A DNA stretch of 64,000 bases from Litoditis marina (GCA_964036275.1 OZ038438.1:2114978-2178977), one strand, 5' to 3'. Numbered from the stretch's first letter, positions 47,254-59,544 are shown. The notes: generated by a model not told the origin, from the sequence alone. Made by a program: numbers and translations.

Positions 47254-48691
47254 TTGTTCAGAACCAATATGAGTGGAACAATATTATAATACGAATAGTT
47301 GACATTGTTGGCCACCCAATAAGTGAGACCCGAGCAGTTCTGAGGGCCCAACTTGAACAGCTCCCAGTACATGAAGAAGAACAACTCGAGCGTTGCCGTG
47401 GAGAGCGTCTTGAATGAATGTAAATTATATACATTATGATTTACATTGTATAATACACATACTATGTTCATAACGAGTCAGAACCCTGAGATTATGACGT
47501 TTTGGAAAAGGCTTCCTGTACAACTGAATATAGAAAAGAAAGCCTATTTAAAAAAAAATCGTGAAATTTGCCTTAGTGATCAAAATACAACAAACTTAAT
47601 TAATAATAGCCTTTGTAGAAGAGGAAATTGAAAAATATGGTTTGGAATCGCAGTGAAAAGTGAACAGAACTGTGCAAAGAAAGCAAGATATACTGTTAGT
47701 CAATTGCACAGTCACGTGAAACATGTTAAACACAGCAGAACTCAGAAACGTGCAATGACAAAGTGCACGATGCCTCATTAGAATACGAACCTGAAGAGTG
47801 ACTCGTAGCTCTCGGTTAGACTTCAAGTTGAATTGTCCTTTGCAGCGGAGAATCACAAACATCAGTGGATACATGACGAGATTGAATATGCCAACCGTGT
47901 AGTTGGATATGGTATTTGACCTGAAATAACCATTTAACCCGATTTCTCTGAAACATTGCCGTTGGATATATTACAACGCTATTGTAATTGAATTCGCACT
48001 TTTCTCATAGAAAAGGGTAACGAACGAACTGTGGCCGGCGAAATATCTTAGATTTTGTATCCCAACCTGCGTTTCCTCTGACAAATGCTATCTCGTGCTA
48101 AACTGTCTGTGCTTTAGGGCTCGTTTTAAGGTTTTTCGGACTCGGAACTCGAATTCCGTGTAACTCATGAAACCAGAAATAGAATCGAAATGTGTACTTG
48201 ATCAAACAATCCTAATTAAGTATTGAACGGTGTATGCGGTATGCCGTGCAAATAAATTTCATTATCAAAGAATCGATGTGAAATTGTGCTTCAATCTCGA
48301 ACATGGATTCGGCTGAAAGAGCTCAACGCCTATTCGCATGCTCAGATATAAATTGGTCTAAAGATTGAAACACAAGATACAGTCATATATAACGTCTCTT
48401 TCACCCAACTCAGCAGCAGAACATGTTTCTAAGATCATTTCCTAGGTGTTACCGACCTTGATAAACACAAAATGGACCTTGATAAACACAAAATGGACCT
48501 TGATAAACACAAAATGGACCTTGATAAACACAAAATGGACCTTGATAAACACAAAATGGAGTAATAGGGACAGCAGACATAGTACAATCAACTGCGTTGC
48601 CACGATGTATTTCGTATCAGCATACGGGTTGAGAAGAGAGGCTTCGGTGCTGGTCAGCATGATGAACAACTGCTCTGGTGGCGTCCAATCT
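47254..48691 (-). pseudogene. receptor copy 3 (middle exons deleted)
   Basis: Exon A starts at 48691 (DWTPPEQLF... LLLHFVFIK) and runs into a 21-base minisatellite at its donor. Exon E is 47920-47791, 130 nt, without the 8-base duplication, so its frame is intact (IFNLVMYPLMFVILRC, NRELRVTLQ). Exon F is 47408-47254 (ELFFFMYWELFKL..., WVANNVNYSYYNI, LILVLNK). Exons C and D are removed by a deletion joining GGATATA to TTACAACG at about 47968. No counterpart of terminal exon G is seen. This copy gives the best guide to the ancestral TM5-TM7 sequence. Confidence 0.55.
48454..48558. repeat. 21-bp minisatellite, five units, at a receptor exon end
   Basis: Five perfect copies of a 21-base unit (plus strand GACCTTGATAAACACAAAAT and G). 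Units 1 and 2 have a single copy. The unit spans the exon A donor, so read on the minus strand it repeats the heptapeptide HFVFIKV in frame and multiplies the splice donor. Confidence 0.9.
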
Positions 48692-49208
48692 CTAAAAAAA
48701 CTCATGAGATACCTCACGTATCTCACGAGCTTCATGATGAGATTCCATTGATTTCTACAACAATGGGAGCTCACGAGTAGCTCATGGGGTATATCATGAG
48801 AAACTCATATGAAATTCACATGAGGTTGGAGGGGTTGGTACGCCGCATCAGGCCGTACTCAGAGATATCCCGACTGTCATATTTCAAACTGCGTCTTCAC
48901 AAACAGATGCAATAACATTGGGATATTCAGACGAACTGTTTGTCCTACCTTCGTGAGAATGAACCTACAGGGATGGCTTAGGAAGTATTAGGGTGGAACG
49001 ACGTATGTGGCTGATCAGAGTACGAAAGATCCCGGCACATTTTTCTCAACCTACGTCTCCTCAAACATCTACGCTATTTCTCTGCTGTTGCATACAAGTC
49101 TCATGAAATACTGCTATGCAAAAGACGCGGGATGGAAGGAAGGTACCGAGATGTTCTGGCATAAGTACTGCGCTGGCAGTTCGATCCCTCTTCGTTTGGG
49201 TCGCCTGA

Positions 49209-49620
49209 CGGCATAGCAATCCCTCAACAATCTCACGAGATACCTCATGTGCTATTAGTGTGAACGTGTCATGAGATTGTATTGATTGCTATGCTACAAC
49301 ATTGAGAGTTCACGAGTAGCTCATGAGGTATATCATGAGAAACTCACATGAACTCCTCATGAGGTTACACGATTTGCTATAGTCTGTTTCACGAAACAAT
49401 AGCCCTCTACAGTAAGATAATAAAATTTTCAAGTGAATTTATCATATCTTGTAGGTGTTGTACATAGTTTAAACTTTGTGATTTCGTTTTCCACTTTGGG
49501 TACTACAAGCATACAGAACAGTGAATCTTAAATTCTGTTTGTTGACTAGATAAATGGGTTTGAATTTTTGAAAGATTACTGTAGAAAGTCATCGGTTGGT
49601 GAAACGAACTATATGCCGCC
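49209..49620. mobile_element. TCATGAG-rich MITE, unit 3, interrupted by a second element
   Basis: Same element as 23869-24057 but split near its right end (TTGCTAT|...|ATGCCG) by the insertion at 49380-49611. Confidence 0.75.
49380..49611. mobile_element. TA-flanked MITE inserted in unit 3
   Basis: Ends TAGTCTGTTTCAC and GTGAAACGAACTA, with TCTACAGTAA / TTACTGTAGA further in. TA is present on both sides, as expected for mariner-type insertion. Uninterrupted sites in units 1 (24051) and 2 (37712) prove insertion. Confidence 0.8.
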
Positions 49621-50015
49621 TGAGTTTTCGGAAACGACAAAGAAGAAATTAGGATCGATATATTTAGAAAATTGAAAAACACAAAACCATATATAGAATT
49701 TCGTAATAGATTACGCACTTCGAGTAGTCGAAAATAAAGCATGAATTGGATTGAAAACAAAGTGAAAACCTCAAAATTTGTTCGACTATATGCGTTATCG
49801 CATGCCAAATTTTACGCACGGTATAATTTAGTCCCCTTCTCTACTGAATAACTGCTTGGTTCTGTGAACACGAGAAATCTTCTAATTAAAATGTTACTTC
49901 TGATTCGCTCGTGATACCTCCTATACAAGGTGTAGAGAAACAAAGAAAAAAAGAGAAAAAGGAGGGAGCATGAGAAATGAAGCAGTACACGCACATATCT
50001 CACGTGTCTTTCACG

Positions 50016-50025
50016 TTATATAAAA
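50016..50025 (+). promoter_or_regulatory. candidate TATA box, unit 3
   Basis: TTATATAAAA with upstream CACGTG, as in units 1 and 2. Confidence 0.3.
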
Positions 50026-51565
50026 CGCTACAGCCAAGAAATGAGACAACTTTCACTGAAAAACCGTTTTTGTGAAAACAACGTATGAGTGTGTATTGTG
50101 TTGTGTGACGTTGTATAACATGTTCGCTATTTGTAAATTCTGCTGTGCGATGGTCACCCGTTACAATGGTTTTGGGGTAGATCACTTCCTGATTATCTCT
50201 CTTATTCTTTGGGCTTGTACAACTATATCTGTAGGTGGAAGAATTATGCTTCCATCCCTAGGGGACCCTTTGGGGAAAAAACTTGTTTTATTGGTGTATC
50301 GCTTTGATGGAATGAGCATCATTATCATGTAGTGGCTGAGCTCTTTCTCGTCTGCGCACCGGTAAATGCATTTCTGATTTTTAATTCCACTCTGTTCGCA
50401 AAAAAATGTTCAGCGATAGGAACTATCATCGCCGTTTTGCGATTCGTACATACGTTAAGACTTTCAGACATGGTTTTCAGATCAGATTAGTGTATCAACC
50501 CATGTAACTAAGTGGTTGCGAACTACGGTAATACACTGAAGAGTGGACACTATGGCCCATTTGCTGCGATATTGGTTAGCTACAAAAGCGGCTCTCCAAT
50601 TGGCTGGGAATTGTCTGAGTATAATACACAATGATACACATACTTTATAATACAATTATACAACTATACAATTATACAATTATACAATTAATTATACAAT
50701 TATACAATTATACACATACTTTTTGTCGCTAGTCAAAGGTGTATTACTGTTCGAAATTAACCCAAGTTGTGAAGGTTTCTCTAGTTACTTCGCAGAAGAT
50801 TTTAAAACATAATATACACAATTTTTGTCGAATTTATTCAACCGCTTGAACTTATACAACGGAATTTATCTAACCTTCTGAACTGACATTAAGTTAGTTG
50901 CATGAGGTCGATTTCACCAAGTATCGAATACAGATTGGGGAGGTTTTATATGTAAAGCGAAGAACCGTTTGTACGCTTTTTCTTTTCCGTGTTTTTTCCC
51001 TCTCTCTCTGCAACACAACAGTCCTCTAATCTAAAACAGATGAAATGATGTATGTGATGTAATTGAAACACAATATGCAAACTACTCGCCAAATTGCCTA
51101 TGAATACACAAATGATCATTCTATTCTATTTTAAATGAGTTCTCGTAATAGGTTGATATTTATAGTTCCTTATTTCGTCTTCTATTTCATTTGGCCGAGT
51201 TCGCGGCTGTATGTTGTAGTTTGGTGTTTGGACCCAGTGGAAGGCCGGTGAAGAGGTCATTGATCGACTGCCAAATCGAGTGAGGCCACTTTCAGTTCCG
51301 TTCGTTGCTCCCAAACAGACTTGTTGTATAAATATATCTTCACTTTTACTAATCAACTAAACTTGCTTTTCCTGCATTCGTGAACCTGTTCACTGATCCA
51401 TCTTCATCTCAATATATACAGCTAAATAAAGGGTATTGGTTCGAAATATTTGAGATATTTACATTTTATTAGGATATAATTCGTTTGTTGTGTATTCACC
51501 CAGATCAACATTCGCCTCTTAAACGTGCTTTTCCAGAGGCATCCTCTTCATCTTCGCTTTTTCCA

Positions 51566-53261
51566 ATGGCGGGAACCGGATCCATCACCACTCAGAAAAA
51601 AGGTACTTGTTTTTCGATATTTTACGTTCAATTGGTTAGATTTTTCGATAATTTAATTATTGTTGTTCTTTACCATTCTGACCAGACTGAGCCATTATAA
51701 CAAGTAGCTGACTTGGGAACATGTTCATCTGTTTGAAATGTGTGAGCAGAGAGAGACTGTTGAAAAATAGGAGAGAGGTGATTGTAGAACAGCATAAATA
51801 ACGCTATTTCATGGTTTTTTCATTGAGAAAGTTTTATCTCATTTTTTCCGAAGAAAGACGTCGTTTTTTTTATTTTTAGTGGCAAACATCGACCACCATG
51901 AAGATTTCGCAGAGGATATGGCCGCCCTCTATCTGAAGGAAGAATTATCGGACGCCGTTTTGGTAGTGGCAGGAAGACGGTTTCCGGTCCACCGCGTCGT
52001 ACTCGCCGCGAGAAGCGAGTACTTCAGGTAGTTATCACTACTACGCGGAGTCCTACAGTAATCAGTTCAACTTCTGATCAGTTTTTCGACAATGTGACAC
52101 ACTAAATGAGGACGAAACAGCTGACTCTGTAGAGCGGGTAAATTTTATTGCGACCAATTCTACAGCGAACCGGCTTTTTAGGTAACCTTACTTTTTTCTG
52201 GCGAGCTAGTCACACTTTATTGTCTCTTAGCTATTTCTCGGACTCGATTACTTTGTAGTTGCTTTTGTGGATTATCGTGATTTACCTGTACACCTGTTTA
52301 AAGCAGAGGAGAGTGTCACAACTGTAATTTGAAAGTAGTTGATTCCCCTTTTCTACTCACAGTCCAATTACTACTTTAATCTCAGAAAAATTCTCAACCC
52401 GGAGTTTGTAGTCCGCAATGCATTGTCAAATCGGTTTTTGATCTATGTATTTAAGGCATCTCTTTTTTGGAGCGTTGGCTGGCAAGGACGCCGAGTTTCG
52501 ACTGGAAGAGACGAACGACGGAGTGTTTGAGATCCTTCTGAAGTGAGTTCCTTTCGCGAAAGTTTATCGTTCTCGCTCCTATTCGGACGGTATCTTTGCC
52601 ATTTTAGTCACATTTTGGCGGCTAATTGGGTTTAAACTCAATATTTCATTTCATGACTATTTTAAACAACCTTGGTGCAAATAAAGACACCCAACTTAGT
52701 AGTCTTACTTCATTTTACTTTTTTTACCTCACGAAACTGTTACATTTTGACTATTTGATACTTTGGCGTATATATTTTAAGATTTATTTTGTTTTTACCC
52801 GCCCACTCCCCCACGATTAGTGAGCGTTGACTTAAGAATGTCTGTGTTTAGGTTCGTATACACGGGTCGTGTGATTGTAGCCGATCACCCAGAATCCGTC
52901 TTATTCCACCTGTACATCATGGCAGATCGGTACAGTTTCGTGAAGCTGGCCTCCGCCATCGCCCTACGTATGCAGGTAACGACTGAAAAGTTGGCTTGTA
53001 TTGATTGATTAGTAGTAACGGTTCGGTTTTTTTCGCCTAACAAACGCTGTATAGATTGATAATGACCGCAAACTTTACGAGTAACCGGGGTTTTAAGTAA
53101 CCTAACACGGGTTGGGAACCTGGACGTTTATCATCAGAGCTAACAGTGAACACTAGGTCTTGCGTTGAGTAGATTTTTGTTTCAGGGTACCTTCTGGTTA
53201 CTTACTCAGGTAACCGGTTTAAGCGGTTACCAGAAAGAGCTAGGTTACCAAAGAGCCCGGT

Positions 53262-53292
<31 letters not shown>

Positions 53293-56200
53293 CATGGATA
53301 TTGACGAATCGCGGCGTCGTGACAAACTCATCAATGTATTTGAGTTGTAGTTTGATCTCATGGCATGTATATGACAGTGTTTCCAACACATTCACTGCAT
53401 TGACTTGTTGGTTTTTGACAGTCTTAACTAAAGGTGTGTTGGTCTTCAAAAGATTTTTAAATGGATAAAAAGATGATATTTCAGGAGATGCTGAACCCGG
53501 CCAACTTTTTCGAAGTTTTCGAAGTTGCGTCAAAGTTCAACCTAGCTGAGTTGATGGCCGACTGCCTCCATCATGCTGACCGCAACGCATCCCAAATCGT
53601 GAATTTGCCGGTGAGTTCCGCATTTGTCCCTATCAGGAAATAGAAAAAAAGTAAATGTTATTGAAACACCAGAGTTTAAACTAATGAACTAGTAGTTTAG
53701 AATGCATGTTATAATGAACAATGTATTTACCAATTAATCAGAAAAGAAGAGAAAGTTTTTCTTATGTTAATTCAAAAAATTTCGGTTGAACTTTGATAGC
53801 ATCGTTTGACCGTTGAATGTGTAGTGCTGGGTGTTGTGAGTGTGTATTTTGTTCGGCACCCTTGTGTGAATCCTTGAGTACATCTTGTTCAGGGATTTCT
53901 GGAACTCGCGGCCGACGACCTGGAGAAGCTCGTCTCGCGTGATTCGTTCTCTATTGCTGAAGTTGAAATCTTCAAATCCATTGTGCGATGGCTGGAACAG
54001 CATCCGGAGACCAGAGTTTGTTCTTTAGCCACAACAGTTGCCACGTTTCGCTTTCTTGCCCCATTCACCAAGTCTAGAGTCTTTCATTGTGAAAAACAGC
54101 ATGGTTGTAAACCACGGATGGCCATGCTTTCAATGTTCTACTGAAGCTTGTTAACATCAAACTCCGATGGGTTTTTGACATTACACTCCTTGACGGGATT
54201 CGGTTTCTCAAACCCACCACTTACTTTGGGAATGATCAACTCTATTTCAGTTTAAGAAAGAACCAGTTTGGAAATAAATTGCATATGAAAACTGAGTAAC
54301 TGTCAACAGTCCGAGAGCCGTACTGTTCAATGAATGAACTGTTTTGTATTGCAGAACTGCTCCAAATTCGTTCTTCTTGGTCATGTGCGGTTGGCTTTAA
54401 TGAGTGTCAAAGATTTGATTCAGACGGTTCGTCGGTCGGGTAAGTTCGTTTTTTTTCTCGTTCCGCTCAAATCTGTAATTCATATTTACCTGCATTAATG
54501 AACCAGTTTCTGCAATAACCTAAAGATTAACAGGATACGCTAAGTTCGGTCCTTATTCGTTCTCCTGATATTCCCTCTACTTCTATATTCTATTTGAGAC
54601 TCCTAAGATTACAAAAATTTGAATGTGTTTGACAACTATCGGAAAGGTGAATCATTCTTGCCTTAGATCATGATAACCTATTACGGAATGTGTTTGGAAT
54701 TAATTTTCCCAAAGTTGAAGTTTGCATTCCAAAACAGCCCTCAGAAAAAGCGGAAGTCTACTGTAGGAGTCTCAGTAGGAATGCTGACAGCTATAAGCCC
54801 CCTACAAATTATAGGTCTCGTATCTTGCGAAGTGGTGAATCAGGCGATATCAACCCAGGCGATAGCAAAAGTAGAGGAGAAACAGCTTCCGTTCCGAGCA
54901 ATCAAACACAGTCAGTTTGTTTCCTCCTTGTTTTGCTCCTCTCTGTCAATTAATGCCCTCTCATGTATGTTCAATCGATTATTTGAATAGCCGTTTCACA
55001 ATGGAGACTCTAAAAAAACCTTCTTGTTCGTTTTTCGTGGTTTCGTGAGCCATTCATGTGAAAAACGACCAGCAAATTTCGAAAATATACTGTATTAGGG
55101 TTACAATAGCGTGACACCAACTATAGGCCTGTATAGGTGTTATTTTGGAATTCACGGAATGAAACCACTAGATCCGATTTGATTTAGTTTTTTGCAGAAA
55201 GAGATGTGAATGTTTGCCGCGACCTATCCCAATTATCAGTTCCCGTTGGGAATGTGCTGGTGTTCGATGCGAAACCTCGTATTTCGACGTATAAGGGCAC
55301 TCGGACGTGCCAATGTGGTAAGATCACTCCTCTCGTTCTACAGCAGTTACAAATATATAAGATTATTTATTTTTCAAGTACGTTCTATAAATTCATGGTC
55401 AAATCGGCGTTTGCTCTTCAATCAATGCACATCAGCTGTTATTTTTCAGATGTGGGCAGGAAGCAGGTCTTCGTGGATCTTGTGTACAATTATGTGCTCG
55501 ATACGATAGTTGTGCAGCTGGGAGGAACTTACTGGTCGTATTGCTACAATATTCACGTAAGTTATGAAATTTGATTTTTGTAGTCTGAACTTTGTAGTTT
55601 CAGCTTTGTAGTCTTTGTAGTCGACTCGATGTAGATAGCGCCATGGCAGATTCCTGGCGCGGCTAGCTGGCGGCCTCTGACCGAGCCGCGAGGTATTGTG
55701 TGAGGGGGGATACCCACTAACACTACTGATTTCGTGCCGATAGGTGATTTCTCTCAACGATTTACACATCAACGATTGTATCCACTCACAATAGGTCTCT
55801 CTGTTTAGACGAGTATTGATGGGGAGAGCTGGTCTCTTGTTGGTGGAGGCGTATGTAAGGATGACTGCCGGAAACACAAGCAGTCGGTCGAATTCGAGGC
55901 GCGAGCCGTGAGGTGAGTCAAATAGGGGCTGTGCGGGAAATAGTCTCTTTTCGAACGCTCGCTGTTATTTCCTGCCCATCAGAAATATTTTACGTCAGAA
56001 ATAGTACACCAACAATCAATATCTCACGATAACCATACTTGTACTTTGCGATAGGATCGACTAGTTTGAACAAAGAGTTTCATGGAGTAACCTAGGGAAG
56101 ATCGACTTATCAAGTTATTCGCTGAGTTTCGCCCATTTCCCTCTGTTAGTTACAGGTTGATCCGTGTTTCAATGACCACGGACCGTATGCAAGTCCACGA

Positions 56201-56472
56201 CATTGAATCAAAAATGGTTCTCGTCGGTTTCGAGGCTATGCTGTCTTCTCGTGTAAATGGTCAGTGTTATTCATTTGTTTACGAGTTATCGATTATTTCC
56301 AAATGTGTGCTTCTAACCCTGTGTATGGACAGTTTATTTTATGTTCTATTAATTTTAAACAATATATTTTGGATGGTGTGGATAATCTACGTGCTAAGTG
56401 AATATGTCACTGAAAACAAGTTCAACTGAAATTTTTATTTCAGTTGCGGCCGGGTCAGACAAGACAGCATGA
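51566..56472 (+). CDS. BTBD9-like BTB-BACK-discoidin protein, copy 3
   Basis: Exons 51566-51602, 51880-52027, 52456-52542, 52852-52975, 53485-53610, 53893-54015, 54355-54439, 55198-55317, 55450-55556, 55809-55912, 56156-56259, 56444-56472; 397 residues, no break. Differences cluster at the C-terminus: VCRDLS for VCPDLS in exon 8, AVR for AVK at the exon 10/11 join, and exon 11 with MQVHDIESKM and GFEAM where copies 1 and 2 have MPHASKM/MPHESKM and GFKAM (a 9-base in-frame difference). Intron 9 lacks the 185-bp MITE. The gene looks functional and may keep an older C-terminal sequence. Confidence 0.88.
53082..53263. mobile_element. TAACCGGG MITE in BTBD9 intron 4, unit 3
   Basis: Counterpart of 29725-29906, with one change (TTTTAAGTAACC) in the left terminus. 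Confidence 0.7.
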
Positions 56473-57300
56473 GGGAAGATGACAAGGATCGCGCCTCTTT
56501 TGATAATTTGTTTTTGTTCCGTGCTAGTTTTTTTTTTGTTGTGATATCGTATTTTGGTTAAGGAACTATATAGCTTTTTGAATGAGACCAATATGGTTTT
56601 TTCCTAATATTGTAATAGAATTTGTGTAAAGCGGGGATGTTTGTCAATTTGAGTAAATTGTGATTTTCGGCGAGAGGCGATCTTTTGTTTGGCGAAGCGA
56701 CTTGTTAGTGAGCGATATATAATTGTACTGTACATGTAAAAATGCTTAGTAAATCTGTGTATTCTACATGTTTTGTTTTATATGACTCACACAAGGCAAC
56801 GTTGAAAATGAGAGAGTCACGCGTCAATGTGACTGTGAGATTGTCGCCCAACAATGGGTAAAATATCACTGAACCACCGTTGCACTGTGACAGCCGGTCT
56901 CTCGTCTAGCAAGAGCTGGCTTGTTTTATTCTGGATAGTTCCTAACTTTTGGCTATATTTAAACTGCAAACACATTGTACTAGCGCAAAATAAGACCAAT
57001 GTGGTTTTTTTGAGATGGTTCTTCTGACCTATTTCAGATCTTTTCAATATTTTATATATTTGCGATCGGTTCCAGCCATTCTTATTGTAATAAGAGTGGG
57101 TTTTTAAGGATACTCCTCAGACAATTCCCTGCCAATTAGCAAACTACTTTTATAACGACCTCGATTACCGATGGATGAAATGAGAAATGATGGGTGGCTC
57201 TATGCAGCTGTGTTTGTAGCTCGATCTCGTGGCTTCATGGTCACAATTCGTAACTTTGGCGCGTATTCAGTTAAAACTACAACTCCATTTTCAGCCACCA

Positions 57301-57687
57301 AATTACGAAAACAGTAGGCTGAGGATCGCTGCTTTTATACTTACTTTATATGCATGAAAATAATTATATGTTCTACATAAAACTGTAACAACAGTACGAA
57401 AATTAAGGAGGGAAAGTAATTTTCTTCAGCTTGCATATTGGAAAAACGGTAACATGGTAAATGTCTGACAGTTTCAGTGGGACACAAACGCACGGGCAAT
57501 GACGACTATTAGTACGAAATTTTATGTGTAAACGCATAGTGTTATCGATTTTGGCTCGATGTTAAAACTACTCGAACACATCGGCCACAATTATCCGTTA
57601 GACTGATATACTTTGTTTTATCATATTTCATTCTCATAGAATCAACACTCTTATTGGAGCGATCACAACAATCTCGTACTTAATGTC
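57301..57687. other. intergenic, nothing recognised
   Basis: AT-rich DNA immediately after the end of the triplicated block; no motif or gene seen. Confidence 0.4.
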
Positions 57688-58071
57688 TCATTTTATAATG
57701 ATTTTTCCGTCTTGTGTTCGTTGGATTGTTTCTCTCTGTCTCAACAATTTCCTTTCAAGCTCAAGAAAAAAGCTTGTGATGGAAATGGTTTGAAAGCTGT
57801 CTAGAATGGGGGAAAGGAGAATTGATGAAAAGGGTAAACGCATAATTATAAGTACTGACGCCACTACAATCACTACTAGAACGACATAAACGGTTTTAGT
57901 TAGCAATGTAAGCCGCAGAATCAAAATATGTCTCGTTTTATCGGATGTATTTGTCACCCACTCGTCCCTTTTACCCCTCACCCCCTTTACTATTCCCCCA
58001 GAGTCGGTCATTCGAACCACGAAACCGATAAAATCTCGGAATAAACCAGAACTTTGAAAAAAATTAGTCAT
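57688..58071 (-). CDS. possible small membrane protein, 127 residues
   Basis: The longest of the few ATG-initiated single-exon frames here (MTNFFQSSGLF...). It has one strong membrane segment at about residues 57-80 (VYVVLVVIVVASVLIIM), preceded by a basic stretch (RGKRDEWV) and followed by a charged C-terminus (ELERKLLRQRETIQRTQ). No family recognised. It could also be an exon of a larger gene or a chance frame in AT-rich DNA. Confidence 0.3.
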   Translation of the reverse strand: MTNFFQSSGLFRDFIGFVVRMTDSGGIVKGVRGKRDEWVTNTSDKTRHILILRLTLLTKTVYVVLVVIVVASVLIIMRLPFSSILLSPILDSFQTISITSFFLELERKLLRQRETIQRTQDGKIIIK

Positions 58072-58732
58072 TTGTTCAAAAATAATTTCCGTTCAATTTT
58101 ATGTACATTTTTCACCTAATAAGATGATTGTTCAGCACACTTACTTGCTTAACATTAACTAGTAACCATAGACAAGCGCGAGTTGCGGTCGTAAGTTAAT
58201 TAGCTAGCGCGCTCCAATGACACACTACCGTAGTTCAGCGCGGTAATTTATCACTCATTTGTTTTCACATGCTCTATAATAAATACCTCATGATTCATTC
58301 CATGAACGCAAGAACGTGAAGAAAAGTATGACAGCAATCTTCATTTTTTGAGTTATGAAAAGTTATTATTATGTTATGATACAAACCACTAATTGATATT
58401 TTCGTTTAATTTATTCTTATTTGAAAGGTTTTTATAATGCTCAACGAATCATTAAGTTCAGAGGCTGTGAAGGCTGTCTCACAAAAAGTAGTTCCAAATC
58501 AGTTTACCAGGTCAGTACAGCTAGGTTTCAGCTGTTTTCGTTCAATTACCAAATTCGCTCAAAACACGTGTGTATCTTCAAAGTTACCCGAACATAGCTG
58601 TTATAGCCGTTCTAACCTTGACCGAATATAGAGTTTCGATCGTTTATGTAGGCTACGCCGACCGAATGGTGTCGCGATAGGCAGTAATGCGCCACATCCC
58701 AAGCACCACGCGGCACGCGGCGCGGGCGTCAG

Positions 58733-58856
58733 TTAAAGAAGGACGAATATGTGGACCAATCTCGTGTCAACGGTCCTTTAAACTGCAATTGAAAAATGTA
58801 TTGCAGTTTAAAGGACTGCACCGTTGCGATTGGACCACACAATCGTCCTTCTTTAA
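58733..58856. mobile_element. TTAA-type MITE, 124 bp, intact ends
   Basis: Begins TTAAAGAAGGACGAATATGT and ends TCGTCCTTCTTTAA, a terminal inverted repeat including TTAA. An internal facing pair GTCCTTTAAACTGCAAT / ATTGCAGTTTAAAGGAC could fold. Same family as 62272-62395, 7715-7838 and 34666-34789. Confidence 0.8.
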
Positions 58857-59538
58857 TCCAAAAATCAGGACAACTACCCCTATCCTTTTCACTTATTTGT
58901 CATAAGGCCGTGCCGGTAACGGGCATTGAGCCAAAAACACACGAGATATTCTAATTTGGTTCATGAGAAATAGTGTCAATTTGTTCAGAAATGTATTAGA
59001 ATGAACGGTTACAAACTCTGGGCGTGTGACCAATCGTGTCCAGCTAAATTTGGCAGAGTTATGTTTGATACTGCGAGTGATGCTAAGCGTAACCACAAAA
59101 TAGCCTCCCGCCTTCATCGCCCGGTGGATTCCGTTTGCAATGACGACACACTGTTTTTCTTTCAATTCAAAAATATCTCGTCGTGTACAACGAAACATAT
59201 GTTTAGTTGGTCAAATATTCAGTAAACACAGCAGTAAGTTCAGCACCTTCAAACGCAAGGCAGAGCACTTTTTGTCTCTTCAATCTTGGTTTTGTGGCAA
59301 ATACGAAGGTACGAAGGATGAGTCCCACTACCATTTTCCTCAGATTTTTTCGAAACTTTCTATACCTTTTTATATAACTCGATCATTAATATACTAGGAC
59401 GGGTGAAATCTTTACCACCCGATACAATCAAGTAAAAGCATGTAAATCGTTGACTACAGAAATGACATGTACATACAGTAGTGATAGATACCTTTATGAT
59501 GGACACAAATCAGAGATAATATGCGGATGGAACAGTTC

Positions 59539-59544
59539 TTTATT
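59539..59544 (-). terminator. polyadenylation signal of the secreted-peptide gene
   Basis: AATAAA on the minus strand, about 35 bases after the TAA stop at 59579. Confidence 0.5.

Larger units (their letters stand above)
46263..57300. repeat. tandem block, unit 3
   Basis: 46263-46360 matches unit 1 from 6686. 47115-47968 matches 6805-7664, and it then jumps directly to the equivalent of 22530, so receptor exons C and D are deleted. The BTBD9-like part runs to 56.8 kb, and the tail to 57300 matches 45078-45550. Divergence rises after about 55.7 kb. Confidence 0.85.

Noticed and set aside
48454..48558. CRISPR-like array
   Set aside because: Units are contiguous with no spacers; it is a tandem minisatellite.
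58893..59225. Overlapping 101- and 74-codon frames on opposite strands
   Set aside because: Mutually exclusive, with no recognisable domain or splice context.
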